Assembly (NCBI GenBank): GCA_963965975.1
Contig: OZ014412.1
Span: forward strand, 4,466,501 to 4,530,500
Origin: Xestospongia bergquistia
Taxonomy: Eukaryota > Porifera > Demospongiae > Haplosclerida > Petrosiidae
Length of the DNA: 64,000 nucleotides
Direction: 5' to 3'
In this document: positions 1-8,460 of the stretch, one piece after another
Layout: every line of letters begins with the position of its first letter
Numbering within the stretch: the first letter of the stretch is position 1
Made by a program: the position numbers and the translations under genes
The notes under the pieces: generated by a model
Seen by the model: only the letters and a program-made list of their open reading frames with translations
The model's database searches: none
What the model was told of the DNA's origin: nothing

Positions 1-524
1 CAGTAGTATAATATATTAATGTACCAATGTATTAGTGTAATAGTGTACCAATGTTTTGATGTACTGAAAGCCTACTAGGGTGATATGAATAATACAACAC
101 CTTTCAAAAAATTATATAATCAGTATCCAAGAGAGAGTACTAGGTTTCTCATTTTTCAATTTTCAATTTTCAATTCAAATTTTTGAGTCTGTGGGTTTTA
201 TGGTTTTAGGGTCAGTTAATATTTATTTCAAATTATAAGAGCAAAATTTAATAATTATAGATAATTATAAAATTCAATTAAGTGCACTGAGGTCAAATTT
301 TTAATATATTATCCTGGAATGGTTGTGTCTGTTAAACCAATATTTCCTCAATCATGTAAAGCAATGAAGACTATCACATGATGTGGAAGGTGTATAGATT
401 GATATGAAATGGATTGTTATGAAATAACTTTTGCTACAAGACAAGTAAGAGATAAAGGACTAGACTAGTAGTCATCAAGATTAGGGTTAGTATTTATTTC
501 ACCTATGACTCTAGTCATATGTCT

Positions 525-577
525 CCTAACAGCATCAGGATGAGCTCCATGAGCAAGTAACAATGATGTGTGTTCTT
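525..577 (-). pseudogene. Possible ankyrin-repeat remnant
   Basis: Read on the minus strand, this short stretch gives a phrase like the second helix and turn of an ankyrin repeat (HTSLLLAHGAHPDAV). Flanking sequence in the same frame is broken by stops. The same fragment recurs in the second segmental copy at about 7729-7781. It is too short to assign with confidence and could be chance. No gene is supported here. Confidence 0.25.
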
Positions 578-828
578 TAGTTCGAGAGGTCAAAGACCAT
601 CATATCCATCTTAATTTACAAACACCTGTTCTCCTGACTCAAGAAATAAAGAGAGACAACTATTATTTACACTTGGTTCATATAATGACACAGGTAAATT
701 TGACTGTCATGAAGAACCAGTAGCTGGAAATTGTGGACACTTCTCTATGACTATATGACAAAGACTAGATGCATCAACACCTCTCTGTAGCTCTAACTCA
801 TAATAGCAGACCTTTGGTGTATGTACCA

Positions 829-961
829 GTGTTGGTCAAGTAGTCAGTCATAAAAGTAATGCTACATTAATTATAGTGCTTTAATTGATTTAGAAGATAA
901 CCATGTCTCAGAGGCTCTGAAGAGAAAGAAGAAACAAAATAAAGGGATACCAAGTTTATAA
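829..961 (+). pseudogene. Degraded last exon of the small membrane-protein gene
   Basis: This is similar to the last coding exon of the intact gene at 5383-5685, but the middle is missing: sequence matching the GRVVSR region joins directly to sequence matching the ALIELED region, and the end is frame-damaged. It lies 290 bp from the 3' end of the convergent TRIM-NHL gene, the same arrangement as the intact pair at 5685/6049. The remaining 5' part of 1-1251 is AT-rich and shows no gene I can support. Confidence 0.7.
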
Positions 962-1251
962 CACTCTATTTAATTGTAATAGATTTTTGGTCTACTTCTA
1001 TAGATTTCTTACTAATGTAACTTTTATACTTTAATATCTTCCATCTGATTAACAAGCCTTACACTACATATAGACATTCCGTACAGCCAGGTATAGGAAG
1101 ACATTACACGTTTTTGATGTAGTGACAGGACAATTATTACTTCATTACTAAATGATATATTACTAAGATAACAAAAAATATTGATATATCAAACATTATA
1201 TTGAAATGTATTAATAAAACTACATAGTTAATAACAAACTGTGTTATTGTC

Positions 1252-3561
1252 TCAATATATTACTAGTCTGTTATTACCCCTATCACAAACATATAAATAT
1301 CCTTCTTTGTCGAATGTTATTCCATATGGATCATTAAACTGACCCACACTGCTACCATATCCTCCAAAAGAACGTATAAACTGACCATCAGTAGTGAAGA
1401 TAGAAATACAATGATTACCACACTCTACAAGGTATATTCGATTGTTATCATCTATTACAATCCCTGCTGGAATGTTAACTTCTCCAGGACCAGATCTTTT
1501 GGTACTAAACTGAGACAAAAACTGTCCCTCAGGAGTGAATTTCTGGATACGATGATTCCAACAATCAGTCACATACACTAATCCTTGTCTGTCAACAGCA
1601 ATATCAATTGGATTATTAAACTGTCCCTTAGCTGATCCCTTGGTACCAAATGTGTGAGAGAAAGTTAGATCAGGATTTAAGACTTGTATACGATGGTTAT
1701 TATAATCTGCAATATAAATATGTCCCATTATAGGAGAAATGGCAATATAACAAGGGTTGTTAAATTCCAGTAGTCCACTACCTTGTTTACCAACTGATTT
1801 AATACACTCCCCATCCATTGATATCTTCTGGATCTTGTGACTATCAGCAACAAGAATTAAGTTGTCATCAGTAAGTGCTACCCCACGAGGTTGAATGAAC
1901 TTGGCATTTCCTCTACTCTTTTGACCAAAAGACTTAATTTTCTTTCCATTTCTATCCAGTACTGTGACACAGTGACTATCTCGTTCACTTACTATAATAT
2001 GTTTGTCATCAGTCACAGCAACTCCAAAGGGTCCATTAAGTTTAGACATGTTAAGTACATTGGTCATTGCAACTCCCCATGGCCAGTTAAGTTCAGGTAT
2101 AGTACATGCTGGAGTGATATTATCAAGGTAAGGATTAAAAGGGATCACTAATGAGGTATTACCAACTTGGACATCATTAACTTGGACGTTAACTTGATGA
2201 CGACCACGAGTTACAGGAGTACAATGTATTGTATAGACTTCAGGATGGGTGGTGGTACTGACTGTAGCTGTGATGGGTGTAGTTGTATCAACTGGTACTA
2301 CACTACAACTGAGTGATGATAGAGGAACAGTAAGAAGACTGGAATCAGAAAATTGGATAGATAATGGAAATGACACTGTCTTCTTTATAGTTGTAACCTG
2401 TTGATGATCAATCTTCTTGACTTTACACTTTTGTAGAACAGTAGGTGAGAAGAACACAATATCTCCAATATGATGTAGTGTATCAACAATGTTGCTGTCT
2501 TTCTTAAAGTGAAGATTAGCTTTCTCTCTAGGATTGAACTCTTCAATGATAACCTGTTCAGTCATATGACTCATACGTTCCATCATTTGTTTTGTAGATG
2601 TCACCACTTCTTGAGAACTGCATATCTCTAGACTCTGTTCCACAAATTCCAGGCAATCCTTCAGTTGACTCAATCTTGTTTCACTTGATCTCTTCTGCTC
2701 TGATAACACTTGTAGTTTACTGTCAGTGACTATGTCCACCTCTCTAGTCAGCTGTCTTTCAGACTGACGAAGGGTGTCAATCATTTCTTCCACCATGACA
2801 TGTATCTCTTTTTTGATATTTTTACCTTGCTCTTTGATCTCATTCTCTCTGTCTGCAAAAAGAGGTAGGACATCAGTAACAGCAGTGACTTTGTCTCTAA
2901 CTGACTTGAGACTTCTTTCTAATTTTTGACAATGTCTGGGATAGCAGTCAGAGACTAAGTCACAATCATGATCTTTATGAATACGTACAATGCAATCTTG
3001 ACAAATGAGCTCTTCACATGATTGGCAAAAAATTTCCGAAGGCTTATTATGATTGGAACATTTTATCTTCTGCTTCTCAGGGAGCAATTTAGAAGCAGAA
3101 GTCGCTACCTCATCAAGACTTGTTATCTTATGATCAGCAATGGGACCCCACTTCTTGTGAACATCAATACATCCTTGACAGAGAAACTTGGCACATTCTT
3201 TACAATAACCTGTAGTGTTAGTTGTAGTACAGTTATCACAGGTTACCTGTTGATTTCCTGATACTTTTGTCATTAGATTATAGACCTCCTTGAAGTTGTT
3301 AATATGGAAAGCTGTAGGAAAGTCAGCTGCTCCTGTTGGTTGAGGTAACTGGGTATGATGACGACAAGTGGGACAAGATATGAAATAGTTATCTCCTTGA
3401 GGATCCAATGGTAGACCCTCCAAACATTGTTGACAGAAATAATGGAAACATGGTAAGGTCTTAGGGTTAGTATAGAGGTCAAGACATACAGCACAGGTGA
3501 GCTGTTCCTCTAGTTTCTTGAGAGCTGTAGAGGAGGTACTGAATACTGTTTTCTCTGCCAT
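1252..3561 (-). CDS. TRIM-NHL protein (RING, two B-boxes, coiled coil, filamin-like, NHL), gene 1
   Basis: This single-exon gene encodes 769 aa. The open frame continues 43 codons upstream, but I place the start at 3561 because MAEK/MADK/MTEK begins every paralogue and the upstream residues differ. Rough layout: C3HC4 RING (C23, C26, C38, H40, C43, C46, C63, C66), two B-boxes (about 108-205), coiled coil (about 215-340), a filamin/ABP280-like Ig domain (about 400-500), and six NHL repeats to the C-terminus. The order is that of the class VII TRIMs (TRIM2/TRIM3/TRIM71 type), in which the RING acts as an E3 ubiquitin ligase and the NHL propeller binds protein or RNA. Specific partners cannot be read from sequence. 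It is divergent with the membrane-protein gene at 4294. By-eye comparison shows about 30 residue differences from gene 3. Confidence 0.92.
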   Translation of the reverse strand: MAEKTVFSTSSTALKKLEEQLTCAVCLDLYTNPKTLPCFHYFCQQCLEGLPLDPQGDNYFISCPTCRHHTQLPQPTGAADFPTAFHINNFKEVYNLMTKVSGNQQVTCDNCTTTNTTGYCKECAKFLCQGCIDVHKKWGPIADHKITSLDEVATSASKLLPEKQKIKCSNHNKPSEIFCQSCEELICQDCIVRIHKDHDCDLVSDCYPRHCQKLERSLKSVRDKVTAVTDVLPLFADRENEIKEQGKNIKKEIHVMVEEMIDTLRQSERQLTREVDIVTDSKLQVLSEQKRSSETRLSQLKDCLEFVEQSLEICSSQEVVTSTKQMMERMSHMTEQVIIEEFNPREKANLHFKKDSNIVDTLHHIGDIVFFSPTVLQKCKVKKIDHQQVTTIKKTVSFPLSIQFSDSSLLTVPLSSLSCSVVPVDTTTPITATVSTTTHPEVYTIHCTPVTRGRHQVNVQVNDVQVGNTSLVIPFNPYLDNITPACTIPELNWPWGVAMTNVLNMSKLNGPFGVAVTDDKHIIVSERDSHCVTVLDRNGKKIKSFGQKSRGNAKFIQPRGVALTDDNLILVADSHKIQKISMDGECIKSVGKQGSGLLEFNNPCYIAISPIMGHIYIADYNNHRIQVLNPDLTFSHTFGTKGSAKGQFNNPIDIAVDRQGLVYVTDCWNHRIQKFTPEGQFLSQFSTKRSGPGEVNIPAGIVIDDNNRIYLVECGNHCISIFTTDGQFIRSFGGYGSSVGQFNDPYGITFDKEGYLYVCDRGNNRLVIY

Positions 3562-4293
3562 AATATGATGTAGAGAGATGTCAATTAGCACACCACGCCT
3601 TATTAAATATTTATGGTTTTGAGTATTTTTGATAGGGTGGAGCTGGAGTTGCTGAAAACTTACAACAACATGGTGTGTAGGATAGAACATTCCATCAGTA
3701 AAGTTAATATATTATAAATGATAGCCAATTAATTCCTTTCAAAATACCTTGTTTACTAAATTTTTCTTTTCATATTTTCTTAAAAACAAAATTTTTAGCA
3801 TAAAATTGTTAGTATAAACAATAATCAAGAAATTAGCACTGCAGTCACCGATCTCCAGGAAAGTTTGCCAATAATTCCTTACACTAGATGGCTTTGCACG
3901 CAAATGTAAAAAAGGTTAGGTTATTATAAGCATTTACATGAATTTTTATTACTGAGTAAACGATAGTTTAAGTTAACCTCTTAGTAACAAGTTTCACATT
4001 CTTATGTGCAAATATAAAGCCTAGTCCTTTTTCTCAGCTTTTTAACTTGGAGAAATTATTGGACTATTTACACTGCTATTTTCATGTGGTAAACAGGTAC
4101 TTAACAAACTCAGATCTCAACAAGTGTTACGTACATGCATGGCATGCATAAGTCATGTTAAGAAGAGTGCCAAGTATGACATGAAACATTTGTTGTAAGT
4201 TGATCATAGCATACAATTTGTTGGTATATTTACATTATATTAGTGCTATAAAAGAGTATTCCATTAGCTAGCAGCTGTGAATTTCTACCAACT
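3562..4293. promoter_or_regulatory. Shared intergenic region between divergent TRIM-NHL gene 1 and membrane-protein gene 1
   Basis: This 732-bp spacer separates two start codons that face away from each other. It is kept almost unchanged in the other segmental copy (10771-11497), so the divergent pair was duplicated with its promoter region. I see no CArG box here, unlike upstream of TRIM-NHL genes 4, 5 and 6. No transcription start can be placed from sequence alone. Confidence 0.5.
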
Positions 4294-5685
4294 ATGACAA
4301 CTAACAGCACTACTGTAGAAAGTATAGGAGAAATGAACAGACAGACAGATAAAGACATTTAGATATTAAGACAGAATAATAGACAGACAGACAGATAAAG
4401 GCATTTAGATATTAAGACAGAATAATAGACAGACAGACAGATAAAGACATTTAGATATTAAGACAGAATAATAGACAGACAGACAGATAAAGACATTTAG
4501 ATATTAAGACAGAATAATAGACAGACAGACAGATATACAATGAATAGAGAGATTAACAAACAAATAGATCAACCATATAAACAAATAGACAGACTCACAA
4601 ACAAACAAACAACAAACCAATGGACAGACTGATAAGCTAATAGACAGACCAACTAATAAATGGATAATAAATTATAGTCTCAATATTTATTTATTTCTCT
4701 TTAGCTTCAGTTAATGTATTTATTGCTGCTATTGTTGGAGGTTGTATTGGTGCTTTACTAATGAGTATAATTATTATAATAATAACTTGTTATTATTGCT
4801 ATCAAAGGAAAAAGAAAAGTAAGTATTACTGTGTGTCATATAGTTATCATTAATAATATATAATAGTAAATTTGAGAAGAAAGAGAGAACATCAAATGTA
4901 CAAAGATAATTTCTATATTAATACAGACAGGTAAAAATTAATAATTAAATTTAAAAAGTACCTTTATCTTTGCAGACATCATGCTTCAAAGACTGACACA
5001 GTTAGAACAGCATCTACTATCTTGGTAAGTGTTATCATGGATACATAGACTATTTTACATGTATCTTTTTATACAGTCAATGAAAGGAAAAATAACTGAG
5101 TCTGGACTCAATGTAAGATGTACCAATGTACCAATATACCAACGTACCAATGTACTAATATACCAATATACCAATGTACTAATATACCAATATATCAATG
5201 TACCAATGTACTGATATACCAATATACCAATGTACCAATACACCAATATACTAGTAAATACATCAGTGTATAAATGTACCAATGTGCCAGTGTACCATCA
5301 ACCATTATACCAATACACCAAAACACCAATGAACCACATTAATCTGTAGTTAGCAATATCATTCTCCTCCTCCCTTTACTAGGCCTATCATAATCCTACC
5401 TTTGAGAGTGGGTCATCAGATGAAGATACTGAACAAAGTCAAACAAGTATACTTACAAAAGATATGAAGAATGTCAGTGTTGGTCGAGTAGTCAGTCGTG
5501 ATCCTACAATAGCATCTCTAAATAGTTTAGATGTTAAAGTTGACTGGCCAGACACAAATCCATTTGTCCTCAGTCCCAGTGAAAGTAACATTAGTGCTCT
5601 AATTGAATTAGAAGATGAAGATGATCATGTCTGGGAGGCTCTGAAGAGAAAGAAGAAACAAAATAAAAAGGAGTCCAAGTTTTAG
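4294..5685 (+). CDS. Small single-pass membrane protein, unrecognised family, copy 1
   Basis: I recognise no family. The model has coding exons 4294-4321, 4705-4818, a possible microexon 4927-4930, 4976-5024, 5077-5112 and 5383-5685. All junctions are GT-AG, phases match, and the total of 534 nt gives 177 aa. The product has a very short outside part starting MTTNSTTVE (NST is a glycosylation sequon), no signal peptide, a hydrophobic segment ending IIIIIITCYYCY followed by QRKKK, and a cytoplasmic tail of about 135 aa. The tail holds AYHNPTFE (NPxF-like), many Ser/Thr, an acidic stretch and a Lys-rich end. N-out/C-in topology is inferred from the basic residues. It is head-to-head with TRIM-NHL gene 1 and tail-to-tail with the TRIM-NHL pseudogene at 6049. 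Intron 1 carries a 46-bp minisatellite and the last intron a TACCAAT-type one. Confidence 0.68.
4335..4535. repeat. 46-bp minisatellite, about 4 units
   Basis: Units begin near 4335, 4381, 4427 and 4473, each with AGACAGACAGACAGATAAAG followed by a GCATTTAGATATT-like part. The array sits inside intron 1 of the small membrane-protein gene. The equivalent intron of the second copy has about 11 units. Confidence 0.9.
5113..5340. repeat. TACCAAT-type short tandem repeat, copy 1
   Basis: This is an imperfect repeat of about 10-11 bp built from TACCAATG, TACCAATA and TACTAATA words. It fills most of the last intron of the membrane-protein gene. Related arrays occur at 1-60, 7118-7262, 12630-12950, 16380-16560 and 20000-20435, always beside this gene or its remnants. 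Confidence 0.85.
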
Positions 5686-5995
5686 TGTTTTCACTATATG
5701 TTACAATACCAAAGACTAGTTGATATTTGATAACATTCTTTTTTTAATTGTAATAGATTTTTGATATACTTTTATACATTTCTTAGTAACATAACTTATT
5801 AGTTTAATATCTTCAATCTGATTAAATGAGCCTGTGGTTTCATATAGACATCACAGGGAAAGGGAAGTCATTACATTTCCTATGTCATTGATGTAGTGAT
5901 AACACTGTGTTATAGGATAATTATTACTTCATTACTAAATGATATAATATTGAGATAGCAGAAAGAGGTTGATTCATTAAAAAGTGTATTGAAAA

Positions 5996-6007
5996 TTTAT
6001 TAATAAA
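5996..6007. terminator. Palindromic bidirectional poly(A) signal
   Basis: The 12-bp palindrome TTTATTAATAAA gives AATAAA on both strands. It lies 311 bp past the stop of the plus-strand membrane-protein gene and 42 bp past the stop of the minus-strand TRIM-NHL pseudogene. It could therefore end both transcripts. Use in cells is inference. Confidence 0.55.
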
Positions 6008-6048
6008 AATACATAGTACAAACTATAATATTGTATGATTACATTATC

Positions 6049-6698
6049 TCAATACACTACTAGTCTGTTATTACGCCTATCACAAACATACAAATATCCA
6101 TCTCTGTCAAATGTTATTCCAAATGGGCCATTAAACTGACCCACACTGCTACCATATCCTCCAAAAGAACGTACAAACTGACCATTAGTAGTGAAGACAG
6201 AGATACGATGATTACCCACTTCTGCAATGTATATTAGATCATTATCATCTATTATAATCCCTGTAGGAAAGGCAACTTGTCCAGGACCAGATCCTTTAGT
6301 ACCAAACTGAGACAAATACTGTCCCTCAGGAGTGAATATCTGGATACGATGATTCAAACAATCAGTCACATATACTAACCCTTCTTTGTCAATAGCAACA
6401 TCTACTGGTTTATCAAACTGTCCCTCAGTAGATCCATTGGTACCAAAGACATTAGAGGAAGTTAAATTAGGATTTAAGAATTGTATACGATGGTTATTAT
6501 AATCTGCAATATAAATATGTCCAGTTATAGGAGAAATAGTGATACCACAAGGAACATCAAATTCCAGTGGTCCACTACCTTGTTTACCAACTGATTTAAT
6601 ACATTTCCCATCCATAGACATATAGCACAGGTGAGATGTTCCTCTAGTTTCTTGAGTGCTGAAGAGGAGGAGGTACTAGGTACTGTTTTCTCTGCCAT
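6049..6698 (-). pseudogene. TRIM-NHL pseudogene with the middle deleted (gene 2)
   Basis: The start (MAEK plus the first RING cysteines, from 6698) is joined straight to the C-terminal NHL repeats. About 1.6 kb present in gene 4 is missing, including most of the RING, the B-boxes, the coiled coil, the filamin domain and the first NHL repeats. The join lies near 6615-6625, where short matching sequence (AG/ATAT) exists in both parental positions. Across the join the RING frame and the NHL frame do not agree, so no RING-NHL fusion is made. An internal ATG at 6621 could still give a 190-aa NHL-only protein closely matching gene 4. I call it a pseudogene but note that open frame. Confidence 0.85.
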
Positions 6699-6789
6699 AT
6701 TAGATGTAGAGAGATGTCAATATAACACTTAGTAACAGAGCAGTAGAAAAATATGTAGAGCAGTAGAAAAATACCACCCCCTTTTGTGA

Positions 6790-6799
6790 CCATATAAGG
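6790..6799. promoter_or_regulatory. CArG box upstream of TRIM-NHL pseudogene
   Basis: CCATATAAGG fits the CC(A/T)6GG consensus of serum response factor. It lies 92 bp upstream of the old start codon. The same ten bases sit 70-72 bp upstream of genes 4, 5 and 6. A core-promoter (TATA-like) role is an alternative. Confidence 0.5.
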
Positions 6800-7117
6800 A
6801 AATAGAGTATACTGTAATTTATGACATCAATACATTCTTATGATATAGATCATTTGATCATGTGAGCTCTGTTAATCTTTTATGAAAACAAAGCACAGTA
6901 GTTGGAGTTGTCCATCCCATTTTGCAATAATATAAGAAATACTGTATTTATAACATGTAAATGTGTTAGTACTTTAATAATAATAATATTAAACTTTTTA
7001 TTGAAGGAAGAAGAAAATTAAAAAGAAAAGTAAGTTTGTTTGTGTTTTTCTCTATATCACAGTACATTAATCCAGAAAGGTAAGAATTAACAAGTGAAAA
7101 AAAGTTATTTCAATTAT

Positions 7118-7262
7118 AGTGTACTAATATACCAATGTACCAATATACCAATGTACTAATGTACAAATGTACCAATTTGCCAATATGCCAATCTACCACT
7201 ATACCAGTAGTATAATATATTAATGTACCAATGTATTAGTGTAATAGTGTACCAATATGTTG
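7118..7262. repeat. TACCAAT-type short tandem repeat at the segmental junction
   Basis: Imperfect TACCAATG/TACTAATA words run across the boundary at 7204/7205 between the two segmental copies. The same words open the window at 1-60. A repeat of this kind could have served as the site of the unequal exchange that made the duplication. The stretch from 6800 to 7117 shows only a decayed piece of the membrane-protein gene (basic-tail exon near 7003-7034 and a possible microexon site near 7075). Confidence 0.7.
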
Positions 7263-8041
7263 ATGTACTGAAAGCCTACTAGGGTGATATGAATAATACA
7301 ACACCTTTCAAAAAATTATATAATCAGTATCCAAGAGAGAGTACTAGGTTTCTCATTTTTCAATTTTCAATTTTCAATTCAAATTTTTGAGTCTGTGGGT
7401 TTTATGGTTTTAGGGTCAGTTAATATTTATTTCAAATTATAAGAGCAAAATTTAATAATTATAGATAATTATAAAATTCAATTAAGTGCACTGAGGTCAA
7501 ATTTTTAATATATTATCCTGGAATGGTTGTGTCTGTTAAACCAATATTTCCTCAATCATGTAAAGCAATGAAGACTATCACATGATGTGGAAGGTGTATA
7601 GATTGATATGAAATGGATTGTTATGAAATAACTTTTGCTACAAGACAAGTAAGAGATAAAGGACTAGACTAGTAGTCATCAAGATTAGGGTTAGTATTTA
7701 TTTCACCTATAACTCTAGTCATATGTCTACTAACAGCATCAGGATGAGCTCCATGAGCAAGTAACAATGATGTGTGTTCTTTAGTTTGAGAGGTCAAAAA
7801 TCATCATGTCCATCTTAATTTACAAACACCTGTTCTCCTGACTCAAGTAATAAAGAGAGACAACTATTACTTACACTTGGTTTATATAATGACACTACAA
7901 GATCAGGTAAATTTGACTGTCATGAAGAACCAGTAGCTGGAAATTTTGGACATTTCTCTATGACTATATGACAAAGACTAGATGCATCAACACCTCTCCG
8001 TAGCTCTAACTCATAACAGCAGACCTTTGGTGTATGTACCA

Positions 8042-8173
8042 GTGTTGGTCAAGTAGTCAGTCATGAAAGTAACGCTACATTAATTATAGTGCTTTAATTG
8101 AATTAGAAGATAACCATGTCTCAGAGGCTCTGAAGAGAAAGAAGAAACAAAATAAAGGGAGACCAAGTTTATA
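8042..8173 (+). pseudogene. Degraded last exon of the small membrane-protein gene (segmental copy 2)
   Basis: This matches 829-961 and has the same internal deletion, so the damage came before the segmental duplication. It faces the 3' end of TRIM-NHL gene 3. The rest of 7263-8460 mirrors 60-1251 and shows no supported gene beyond a possible ankyrin fragment near 7729-7781. Confidence 0.7.
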
Positions 8174-8460
8174 ACACTCTATTTAATTGTAATAGATTTT
8201 TAATATACTTCTATAAATTTCTTAGCAACTTAACTTTTATACTCTAACATCTCCAATCTGATTAACAAGCCTTACACTGTATATAGACATCCCATGAAAC
8301 CAGGTATAGGAATTACATGTCTTTGATGTAGTGACAGGACAATTATTACTTCATTACTAAATGATATATTACTAAGATAACAAAAAATATTGATTTATCA
8401 AACATTATATTGAAATGTATTAATAAAACTACATAGTTAATAACAAACTGTGTCATTGTC

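Larger units (their letters stand above)
1..7204. repeat. Segmental tandem duplication, copy 1
   Basis: This block is repeated almost base for base beginning at 7205. It carries a membrane-protein exon remnant, one TRIM-NHL gene (minus), one intact small membrane-protein gene (plus) and a collapsed TRIM-NHL pseudogene (minus). The offset between copies is 7204 at the left edge, 7209 across the first TRIM-NHL gene, about 7513 after the first minisatellite and about 7625 after the second. Nearly all length difference is therefore minisatellite growth, plus an internal deletion of about 1.6 kb inside the TRIM-NHL pseudogene of this copy. The first copy may begin to the left of the window. Confidence 0.9.

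Noticed and set aside
2034..3261. Open frames on the plus strand opposite the TRIM-NHL genes (for example 3022-3261, and equivalents in every paralogue)
   Set aside because: They are antisense shadows that recur only because the sense sequence is conserved; no domains and no coding-like change pattern.
3562..3690. The 43-codon N-terminal extension of TRIM-NHL genes 1 and 3 (and longer ones in genes 4 and 6)
   Set aside because: The extensions differ between paralogues while the MAEK/MADK/MTEK start is shared; in genes 4 and 6 they span the CArG-box region.
5029..5282. Open frames made of repeated Tyr/Ile/Asn words in both strands of the last intron of the membrane-protein gene
   Set aside because: They are read-through of the TACCAAT minisatellite.
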